From Prevotellaceae bacterium UBA2757 (lineage in GTDB: Bacteria > Bacteroidota > Bacteroidia > Bacteroidales > Bacteroidaceae): 8,544 nucleotides of DNA. The position numbers were made by a program, and so were the translations under genes. Where the stretch lies: assembly GCA_002353215.1 (NCBI GenBank), contig DEJD01000045.1, positions 3,221-11,764 on the forward strand, written 5' to 3'. Below, piece after piece: positions 1 through 5,607 of this stretch (its first letter is position 1; every line of letters starts with the position of its first letter). The notes beneath the pieces are model-generated. The model was not told where the DNA came from. It searched no databases and saw nothing but the letters and a program-made list of their open reading frames with translations.

Positions 1-767
1 AGACTCAGACGAAGTCCGCGAACAGAATAATTATCCACACGCATCACACCTGCATAGCTGTTGGCAATCTTGAATTCATATGGGCTATTTGCTCCATAAT
101 GTACAAAACTCTTACTGCCAAAACGCTCAGAATCAAGTCCCGACAGGAACTGCACTTCATACCCCCAGGACTTTGCCCTTCCCCATGCCGATACACCTAC
201 CTGATGCCAGGTACATGGGAACAACGCATTTTCACCTTCCGGACGATATACTGTGAAGAACTCTGTTGGCATATGATACTTGTTTGTACCACCTACCGGC
301 ACAATAATCTCACCAACTCGGATATTCAACTCACCTTTCCAAAAGCGCTTGTTTAACCAGAACTGCTCCAAGGCAACCTCACCGCCTTTTTCTATTTCTG
401 CCTCATACTCTCCACTTTCATCAGCATCAACCTCAACAGCTGATTCATTACCGCCATGCTCAAATTCTATTTCAGTACCAAACGACCAACCTTTACCGAA
501 GTCATAACCTAAATTAAGTGTTACGTGAGGAATGTCAAATCTGCCATGGCTTTCATTATTTGAATATTTTTCAGCCTTAGTATATCTGTCAAACTGATCG
601 CTATAGAAATTACGCGACAATGCCACCTCACCATAACCACCAATATGGAGACGTGAGAGTGCTTTCTCAATTTTCGACACTTTTGTTGTGTCTGTGCCTT
701 CTGCTTTAACAATTGTGGCAGTAAAAACCATAGCCACAAGTCCTAAAAATCTCAGATACCTTTTCAT
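1..767 (-). CDS. Outer-membrane porin-like beta-barrel protein (OprP/OprO-like), C-terminus cut off by window edge
   Basis: Reading from the ATG at 767, 255 codons run open to the window edge, so the C-terminus is missing. Residues 1-22 are a Sec signal peptide: MKRY, a hydrophobic core, then a likely cleavage site after Val-Lys-Ala22. The mature part starts with a short charged segment (about 24-38), then HIGGYGE (41-47), an opening typical of Bacteroidota porin-like proteins. HGRFDIPHVTLNLGYDFGKGW (roughly 74-94) and the alternating polar/aromatic segments after it look like transmembrane beta-strands. An acidic stretch at about 112-130 (VEVDADESGEYEAEIEKGGE) is probably an extracellular loop. 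VGEIIVPVGGTNKYH (151-165) resembles the constriction region of phosphate-selective porin relatives. The inferred role is an outer-membrane channel; the substrate cannot be told. It has its own promoter after the terminator of the preceding gene, so it is probably transcribed separately. A generic outer-membrane beta-barrel of other function remains possible. Confidence 0.7.
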   Translation of the reverse strand, partial: MKRYLRFLGLVAMVFTATIVKAEGTDTTKVSKIEKALSRLHIGGYGEVALSRNFYSDQFDRYTKAEKYSNNESHGRFDIPHVTLNLGYDFGKGWSFGTEIEFEHGGNESAVEVDADESGEYEAEIEKGGEVALEQFWLNKRFWKGELNIRVGEIIVPVGGTNKYHMPTEFFTVYRPEGENALFPCTWHQVGVSAWGRAKSWGYEVQFLSGLDSERFGSKSFVHYGANSPYEFKIANSYAGVMRVDNYSVRGLRLS

Positions 768-833
768 ATTATATTATATATAAGCTTATATGTCCTATAT
801 TTAACGATTTTTCTTTTGCATTCTTTAACGATG

Positions 834-864
834 CAAAGTTACCACGATATCAAAAAGGCGGCAA
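834..864 (-). promoter_or_regulatory. Probable sigma-ABfr promoter of the porin-like gene
   Basis: On the minus strand TAACTTTG (834-841) is a perfect match to the Bacteroidota -7 consensus TAnnTTTG. A TTG (862-864) lies exactly 20 nt upstream, as expected for the -33 element. The leader to the ATG at 767 is about 60 nt, very AT-rich near the start codon, and has no Shine-Dalgarno sequence, which is usual in this phylum. The site lies just downstream of the preceding gene's terminator hairpin, supporting independent transcription of the porin gene. Confidence 0.65.
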
Positions 865-881
865 TACCTAATTTGCGTTAA

Positions 882-930
882 AATAAGCAAGAAGATGAGT
901 ATTACCGAAGTACGGAATACTCATCTTCTT
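882..930 (-). terminator. Strong hairpin terminator ending the five-gene envelope unit
   Basis: A perfect 15-bp inverted repeat (889-903 with 916-930) encloses CCG/CGG (905-907, 913-915), with a single bulged base at 904. On the minus strand the apex contains C(UUCG)G, a very stable tetraloop. The 3' arm ends in UCUUCUU and is followed by GCUUAUUUU, a broken U-tract. It lies 60 nt past the lipoprotein stop and just before the porin promoter. The stem is symmetrical, and on the plus strand it is followed by UUUUAU, but no plus-strand gene is seen that would need it. Confidence 0.7.
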
Positions 931-938
931 TTATGCTA

Positions 939-975
939 TACTCATTTTTTTACTGCTAATACTTAAAAATGAGTA
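939..975. repeat. Second inverted repeat sharing the ATGAGTA core with the adjacent terminator
   Basis: An 11-bp perfect inverted repeat, TACTCATTTTT (939-949) and AAAAATGAGTA (965-975), with a 15-nt loop, lies between the lipoprotein stop codon and the strong terminator hairpin. No U-tract follows on the minus strand, so it is not a canonical terminator. It may protect the 3' end or pair alternatively with the neighbouring hairpin, since ATGAGTAT occurs in both. Confidence 0.5.
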
Positions 976-989
976 ACAGAATTAATGTA

Positions 990-1631
990 TCAGTTTACTG
1001 CAAAAGAATAGGATTTTACACCATCATAGGTAGTTATGGAAATGGCTATAGAGTCGTAACCAGAGACATAGGTATTCGCCATAGGCATGGAGAAATATTT
1101 CTTCTCTGTGTATGACTCAGGATCGGATGCGGGTTGGAGATGAATAAAGGAAACATACAGTGTTTTACCCTTCACCTCGTCAATAAGGAATCCGTAACTG
1201 TGTTTGGCTACCTTGGTGGTCATTTCGCCCAAAACCATATTAATATATTTACCACCCTTCCAAACGCTCACAATCTTCATCGGGTCGCGTGGCGTAATCT
1301 TGAATTGTTCCTTGGGACGAGCCTGGGCACAGAATGCCATGTCATTACTGTAGATGACAGGCTTTTTATCCTTCAGGGCATAAGTAACCACGGCACGAAC
1401 CGTCGTATCTGCCACGTTGGAACGAATACCCTGAGAAAGAATGTCAAGTTTTGTTCCATCATCCAAGGTGATGTATTCGGCACGTTTGTCGTTATTCATA
1501 TACATATCACAAAATTCCGCATATGTATTTGGCATGTTCAACACGACATCACCACCATCTTTGTCACATGACACCAAAATACAAAGTGACAGAAGGATAT
1601 ATATGAATATGTTACTGAGCGTGTGCTGCAT
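990..1631 (-). CDS. NigD-like outer-membrane lipoprotein
   Basis: This 213-aa protein has a lipoprotein signal peptide: hydrophobic residues 8-20 end in a lipobox Leu-Val-Ser-Cys with Cys22 as the lipidated residue. Acidic residues follow (C-D-K-D-G-G-D, 22-28), similar to the Bacteroidota lipoprotein export signal that sends lipoproteins to the cell surface. YITLDDGTKLDIL (53-65) and a V-R-A-V-V-T-Y strand (78-84) resemble the N-terminal OB-like domain of NigD-like proteins. VWKGGKYINM (123-132), KHSYGFLIDE (143-152) and TLYVSFIHLQ (157-166) resemble its C-terminal beta-sandwich. The family is widespread in Bacteroides and Prevotella and has no established biochemical role; its name comes from a bacteriocin-like gene cluster. 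The ATG lies inside the end of the acyltransferase gene (20-nt overlap), so translation is probably coupled. It is the last gene of the unit, followed by two hairpins. The family call rests on pattern recall; the lipoprotein call is firm. Confidence 0.72.
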   Translation of the reverse strand: MQHTLSNIFIYILLSLCILVSCDKDGGDVVLNMPNTYAEFCDMYMNNDKRAEYITLDDGTKLDILSQGIRSNVADTTVRAVVTYALKDKKPVIYSNDMAFCAQARPKEQFKITPRDPMKIVSVWKGGKYINMVLGEMTTKVAKHSYGFLIDEVKGKTLYVSFIHLQPASDPESYTEKKYFSMPMANTYVSGYDSIAISITTYDGVKSYSFAVN

Positions 1632-2799
1632 TGTAGTTTTTCAGAGGATTGGCATACATAGTCAGAATACGTTCACGAAGGAACGGCACATCAGGATTCT
1701 CCACCTTGATACGTGATATCTTATCTTGCAGATACTTTTCAAACTCAGGCGCATCAACCTTCTCCCCGTTGAGTTCAGCAAGGGCCGCCTTGTTAGAGGC
1801 GTAGATGCGGTAGTTCTTATGGATTTCATTGTCGATATGTTCTGCAATTATACGGTAAATATCTGTATGACTTATAGCAGACGTATCGAGTGTGTCGAGC
1901 CATTCGTTGATGCACGGAGCCGCCTCATAATGCACGTGTCCCTTCTTGCCCCATATACCGATTTTCATATTATCCAAGTCGTCCTGCTTGCTCTTCTTCC
2001 ATCCCGGAATATCGCGTTTCTGCTGAAACTCCTGAGCTTTCAGGTAATCACAAGGGTCGTACTCTATGGATATGGTAAGCGGAACAATGTTCATATCTTT
2101 AATATTCTGAACAATGTCAGCCGTAGTCTTTCCTGCTGCAGGTCCGCCTAAAGTAAGCATCTTCAACACACTCTCCTGGGTGCGGTCGTCAGAGTCCTTT
2201 GCTCTGCCCTCACGCTGCGCAATCCATATATTCTCATGCTTTTGGTTGATGGCAAAGTGCATGTACTGACTCATATGGATAGAACTGCGAAGGGTCTCTT
2301 TTGGGGAAAGTCCGCGGTTCACCACAAACGCCTTGTTCATGCGCACAAGCGTTTTAATCCAAGGATAAATCAGGAGATTGTTACCGATGGCTATCTCGAC
2401 AGTCTTGGCAAATCCATCATTCACAAGCATATAGTCGAGAATGGCAGAGTCGAGAACGATATCACGGTGGTTACTCATAAAGGTATAAGCCCCATCACGC
2501 TTCAGACTCGGGTCAAAATTATAACTCCACCCCGTAGAACACTTCTTCAGGCAGTACCAAACCATATGTTTCATGTATCGGATCTGGAAATCCTGTGGTG
2601 TCTTTATGCCGACAAACAGCATACGAAGCATGGAATTACGCAATCCGACAGGCATCCAGGGCACCATACCCTTGAGGATATGACTGAACTTACGGTCGGC
2701 AAGCATCGACTCAAATGCCTGTTTCATCTCGCCCTCTGCAAAAGGACGGATGTCATCGAAGTCGGACAATGAAAACTGGGGGTTTGAAGTATCTGCCAT
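1612..2799 (-). CDS. PlsC-like glycerolipid acyltransferase family protein
   Basis: This 395-aa protein resembles 1-acyl-glycerol-3-phosphate acyltransferases (PF01553), which move acyl groups from acyl-ACP or acyl-CoA to a (lyso)phospholipid precursor at the inner membrane. The family blocks appear in order. SNHRDIVLDS (109-118) is the catalytic His/Asp box, GNNLLIYPW to FVVNRG (139-163) is the glycerophosphate-binding Arg block, IAQREGRAK (193-201) stands in for FPEGTRS, and NIVPLTISIEYDPCD (237-251) is the proline block. The first box is odd: His111 and Asp117 are five residues apart rather than the usual four. GGPAAGKT (218-225) fits a Walker A pattern, unexpected in this fold. The ~140-residue C-terminal extension is longer than in simple PlsC enzymes and charged. 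There is no obvious N-terminal membrane span. It starts 16 nt after ddl with no clear Shine-Dalgarno and overlaps the lipoprotein gene. Membrane phospholipid or another envelope lipid could be the acceptor. Confidence 0.78.
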   Translation of the reverse strand: MADTSNPQFSLSDFDDIRPFAEGEMKQAFESMLADRKFSHILKGMVPWMPVGLRNSMLRMLFVGIKTPQDFQIRYMKHMVWYCLKKCSTGWSYNFDPSLKRDGAYTFMSNHRDIVLDSAILDYMLVNDGFAKTVEIAIGNNLLIYPWIKTLVRMNKAFVVNRGLSPKETLRSSIHMSQYMHFAINQKHENIWIAQREGRAKDSDDRTQESVLKMLTLGGPAAGKTTADIVQNIKDMNIVPLTISIEYDPCDYLKAQEFQQKRDIPGWKKSKQDDLDNMKIGIWGKKGHVHYEAAPCINEWLDTLDTSAISHTDIYRIIAEHIDNEIHKNYRIYASNKAALAELNGEKVDAPEFEKYLQDKISRIKVENPDVPFLRERILTMYANPLKNYNAAHAQ

Positions 2800-2815
2800 G
2801 AGAAAAAGTATTTAA

Positions 2816-3814
2816 TCAGTCAAGATTCAGTTTTTCGGAAATCACATCATTGAGAACATCTACCATCTCAAGTCCGTCGGCACGAACCTGCTGAGGAATA
2901 AAGCTGGTAGCTGTCATTCCCGGAGTAGTGTTAATCTCCAGCATATTGATTACATCGTCGCCTTTATCATTCTTGGAAATGATATAATCGACACGGATAA
3001 TACCACTGGCACCGAGTATGTCGTAGATTGCAGCAGTCAGTTTCTTTATGCGTGCAGTAGTGTCGTCTGATAAGCGTGCAGGAGTTATTTCCTCAACCAT
3101 TCCATTGTACTTGGCATCGTAGTCGAAGAATTCCGTCTTTGGCACCACCTCGGTAATTGGCAAAACATGTACACCATTCTTCGAACGATACACGCCATTG
3201 CTTATCTCAACACCCGAAAGCATACTCTCAATAAGCACGTCGTCGCTCTCTTCACGAGCCTTTTCCACTGCTTCTGCAACATCAGCAACAGACTTGCATT
3301 TGGTAACACCGAAACTGCTGCCACCAGCATTAGGTTTGATGAAACAAGGCAGACCGACTTTCTGAATGATTGCCTCAGCGTCCACTTCCATATTCTTGCG
3401 CAACAGGACACTCTCTGCCACACGAATACCGAATCCCTTCAGATATTGGTTCAGTGTGAACTTATCGAAAGTCATAGACTCAACCAACAAAGAACAAGTT
3501 GAATAAGGAACATGCAAGAGGTCAAAATAACCTTGAAGGATACCATTCTCACCTGGTGTTCCATGAACAGTAATATATGCATAATCGGGCTTTATGTCCT
3601 TTCCCCACTCGTCCTTAAACGAGAAATTGTGGAGGAACACCTTAGACATAGCTCCGTTAGGTAAATGAGCCAGCCAATCCGTACCCTTAATCTCTATTAC
3701 ATACACATCAAACTTATCGCGGTCGAGCCACGAACTGATACCTGCTGCCGAACGCATCGACACATCGTGTTCTGAGGAGTCGCCTCCTGCAATAACTGCA
3801 ATTATTTTCTTCAT
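2816..3814 (-). CDS. ddl: D-alanine--D-alanine ligase
   Basis: This 332-aa ATP-grasp enzyme joins two D-alanines using ATP in the cytoplasm, supplying the dipeptide that MurF adds to peptidoglycan precursors. IAGGDSSEHDVS (8-19) is the N-terminal signature, with Glu15 at the position that binds the first D-Ala. KPNAGGSSFGV (160-170) is the ATP-binding loop. DYDAKY (231-236) places Tyr236 as the equivalent of Tyr216 of E. coli DdlB, marking a D-Ala-D-Ala rather than D-Ala-D-lactate ligase. Asp276, Glu293 and Asn295 in RVDY and EINTTPGMT are the magnesium ligands, and FIPQQVRADG follows as usual. All key residues are present and the length is normal. The ATG overlaps the stop of the pseudouridine synthase gene by four bases (ATGA), indicating translational coupling. 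The acyltransferase gene follows 16 nt downstream. Confidence 0.97.
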   Translation of the reverse strand: MKKIIAVIAGGDSSEHDVSMRSAAGISSWLDRDKFDVYVIEIKGTDWLAHLPNGAMSKVFLHNFSFKDEWGKDIKPDYAYITVHGTPGENGILQGYFDLLHVPYSTCSLLVESMTFDKFTLNQYLKGFGIRVAESVLLRKNMEVDAEAIIQKVGLPCFIKPNAGGSSFGVTKCKSVADVAEAVEKAREESDDVLIESMLSGVEISNGVYRSKNGVHVLPITEVVPKTEFFDYDAKYNGMVEEITPARLSDDTTARIKKLTAAIYDILGASGIIRVDYIISKNDKGDDVINMLEINTTPGMTATSFIPQQVRADGLEMVDVLNDVISEKLNLD

Positions 3815-4848
3815 GATTCTGTAGCGTAACTACGCCATTTATTTAGTAATTCACAAATATCTTCCGGTAGGTCGGAGTCGAACATCATCTCCTGACCTGT
3901 GCGAGGGTGTACAAAACCAAGAGTCTTGGCGTGAAGCACCTGACGCGGACATATCTTGAAACAGTTCTCAATGAACTGCCCGTACTTTGCTGTACGCTGT
4001 CCTTTCAGCACCACATCACCTCCATACCGTGCATCAGAGAAGAGGGGGTGACCGATATGACACATATGAGCACGTATCTGGTGGGTTCGTCCCGTTTCGA
4101 GCACACACTTCACGAATGTAGTATATCCAAAACGTTCAAGTATATAGTAGTGGGTGACAGCATGCTTTCCAATCTCACTATCTGGAGGGAACACTGCCAT
4201 ACGAAGACGGTCGCGCAAGTCACGACCAATATTCCCTTCTATCCTGCCTTCGTCTTCCTGAAAATTTCCCCATACCAAGGCATTGTATTCGCGTTTCGTT
4301 GTCTTATTGAAAAACTGCAAACCAAGGTGTGTCTTGGCATCAGCAGTCTTTGCCACTACAATCAGTCCGCTTGTGTCTTTATCAATACGATGTACAAGTC
4401 CAATCTCGGGATTGTTGACATCGAATTCCGGCGAATCCTTAAAGTGCCAGGCCAACGCATTAAGCAAAGTACCCTTCCAATTGCCGAACCCGGGATGAAC
4501 AACCAACCCGGCAGGTTTATTAATCACCATCAGATCGCCATCCTCATATACTATATCAAGCGGAATATCCTCGGGAAGAATCTTATTGTCGTAATGTGGG
4601 CGGTCTAACATAACCTGAACCACATCTCCCGGTTTCACTCTATAAGAACGTTTTACAGGTTTGCCGTTTACATGTATGAAGCCGGCATCTGCAGCCTTTT
4701 GCACGCGGTTACGACTTGTATTTGCCATAACCATAAACAAATACTTATCAACACGAAGCAGCGACTGACTCTTATCACACTCGAATCGATGATGTTCGTA
4801 AAGTTCAGACTGCTCGTCAAGTTCAGTATCGTCTATTTCCTGCTGCAT
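3811..4848 (-). CDS. rluD: RluA/RluD-family 23S rRNA pseudouridine synthase
   Basis: The product (345 aa from the chosen ATG) converts uridines to pseudouridine in large-subunit rRNA; RluD-type enzymes modify the helix 69 region. An acidic N-terminal tail is followed by an S4 RNA-binding domain (about 28-84: RVDKYLF, SRNRVQKAADAG, VKPGD). The catalytic domain contains INKPAGLVVHPG (109-120), then LVHRIDKDTSG with catalytic Asp156, and ETGRTHQIRAH (251-261). Length and domain order match RluC/RluD; which member it is cannot be told, so the symbol is provisional. Start choice: a TTG at 4866 would add six residues and overlap the PASTA gene, but the ATG at 4848 sits one base after that gene's stop (TGATATG). 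This is ideal for reinitiation, and TTG starts are rare in this phylum. The 3' end overlaps ddl by four bases. Confidence 0.93.
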   Translation of the reverse strand: MQQEIDDTELDEQSELYEHHRFECDKSQSLLRVDKYLFMVMANTSRNRVQKAADAGFIHVNGKPVKRSYRVKPGDVVQVMLDRPHYDNKILPEDIPLDIVYEDGDLMVINKPAGLVVHPGFGNWKGTLLNALAWHFKDSPEFDVNNPEIGLVHRIDKDTSGLIVVAKTADAKTHLGLQFFNKTTKREYNALVWGNFQEDEGRIEGNIGRDLRDRLRMAVFPPDSEIGKHAVTHYYILERFGYTTFVKCVLETGRTHQIRAHMCHIGHPLFSDARYGGDVVLKGQRTAKYGQFIENCFKICPRQVLHAKTLGFVHPRTGQEMMFDSDLPEDICELLNKWRSYATES

Positions 4849-4849
4849 A

Positions 4850-5473
4850 TCAGAAGTCAAGTTCAATTGTTGTTGGGGATTCGGCTACCGAGTCTTTCTC
4901 AATCTCAGTAGAGTCAATTTCGCCAGCACCTGCAAGGATAGTAAGTGCACGTTCGCGAGAAACCATCTCACCGGCATGCAATCCTCGCATACCCTGTTTC
5001 ACGCCTACCACGAAGTCGCGTGGCTGCCCTTCAATACGTTCCGGTGGAGTAAGGCTGAAACCCAGCACGGTGAGTTGTGCTTCTGCTTCGCGTAAAGAAC
5101 AATTATTGATGATATCAGGGAACTTAACCATTGGTTCGCCCCTCATGTTTATAATCAGATATACCCGTCTGCCACTCTTCACGAAGTTGCCGGCACGTGG
5201 AGTCTGCTCTATGACGGCTCCAGCAGGCAGTTTGGCATTAAACATAGAGTCAGATATAACAACACGCAGTTTGCTATTCTCCAGCGTACGTTCAGCAATT
5301 TCGACTGAACTACCTACAACACTTGGCACTTCTATCTTTTCGCCATTATGCGTGAATTCACCTAACAGACCAAAGATACCGAACACGACTCCGAACAACA
5401 CGACTATCATCATGACGATATTGCCCCAGAACCATGCGCCTGATTTACCTGTAAAATATCTCTTTAAACCCAT
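4850..5473 (-). CDS. Membrane-anchored PASTA-domain protein without kinase or transpeptidase domain
   Basis: This 207-aa protein has a short basic cytoplasmic N-terminus (MGLKRYFTGK), one transmembrane helix at about 15-37, and a periplasmic part with two PASTA domains. The first spans about 46-109 and shows the classic pattern: EVPSVVG, AERTLENSKLRV, then AGAVIEQTPRAGNFVKSGRRVYLIIN. The second (about 114-182) is more diverged: VKFPDIINNCSLREAEAQL, then AGEMVSRERALTILAG. A hydrophilic acidic tail (184-207) ends the protein. PASTA domains elsewhere bind muropeptides or cross-linked peptidoglycan on Ser/Thr kinases and penicillin-binding proteins. Here no catalytic domain is attached, so the role is inferred to be a peptidoglycan-binding or scaffolding protein at the inner membrane. 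It is the first gene of the unit, with a promoter 18 nt upstream of its ATG. Its stop lies one base before the pseudouridine synthase ATG and it is two genes from ddl, which fits a cell-wall role. Confidence 0.88.
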   Translation of the reverse strand: MGLKRYFTGKSGAWFWGNIVMMIVVLFGVVFGIFGLLGEFTHNGEKIEVPSVVGSSVEIAERTLENSKLRVVISDSMFNAKLPAGAVIEQTPRAGNFVKSGRRVYLIINMRGEPMVKFPDIINNCSLREAEAQLTVLGFSLTPPERIEGQPRDFVVGVKQGMRGLHAGEMVSRERALTILAGAGEIDSTEIEKDSVAESPTTIELDF

Positions 5474-5490
5474 ACATTTGAAATTTTCGT

Positions 5491-5498
5491 CAAAGTTA
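5491..5498 (-). promoter_or_regulatory. Probable -7 element of the PASTA-rluD-ddl unit
   Basis: TAACTTTG on the minus strand matches the Bacteroidota -7 consensus TAnnTTTG exactly and is identical to the -7 element of the porin promoter. No TTG is seen about 20 nt upstream, only a T-rich run (TTTTTC), so the -33 element is weak. The ATG follows 17 nt after the element, implying a very short untranslated leader of roughly 10-13 nt. It sits between the lyase terminator and the PASTA start, where a promoter for this unit is expected. Confidence 0.5.
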
Positions 5499-5545
5499 GG
5501 GAATAAAATGAATAATTAGAAAAATAATTAGCAGAAAGATACTCT

Positions 5546-5585
5546 AAAATAAACAAAGAGCGCAACATATACATGCCGCGCTCTT
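5546..5585 (-). terminator. Terminator of the rhamnogalacturonan lyase gene
   Basis: On the minus strand AAGAGCGC (5578-5585) pairs with GCGCTCTT (5556-5563), an 8-bp perfect stem with a 14-nt loop, followed directly by UGUUUAUUUU. It lies 22 nt past the stop of the large gene. It separates that gene from the PASTA-led unit. Confidence 0.7.
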
Positions 5586-5607
5586 CAATATAATCATAAA
5601 TTACAGT

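Noticed and set aside
521..739. 72-codon minus-strand open frame
   Set aside because: It overlaps the porin-like gene in another frame. The porin frame has a signal peptide and beta-barrel patterns and runs open for 255 codons.
768..989. Possible small gene or RNA in the 222-nt gap before the porin gene
   Set aside because: Only two inverted repeats, a promoter and an AT-rich leader are seen, with no convincing small reading frame or tRNA-like fold.
1134..1571. 145-codon open frame on the plus strand
   Set aside because: It is antisense to the lipoprotein gene, with no signal peptide or known motif.
2236..2772. 178-codon open frame on the plus strand
   Set aside because: It is antisense to the acyltransferase gene, whose motifs are clear. 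The His-rich, domain-free translation is typical of a shadow frame.
3907..4608. 233-codon open frame on the plus strand
   Set aside because: It lies wholly antisense to the well-supported pseudouridine synthase gene, has a Cys/His/Thr-rich shadow-like composition and no recognisable domain.
4849..4866. TTG at 4866 as start of the pseudouridine synthase
   Set aside because: An ATG at 4848 lies one base after the preceding stop. The added six residues have no family support and TTG starts are uncommon in Bacteroidota.
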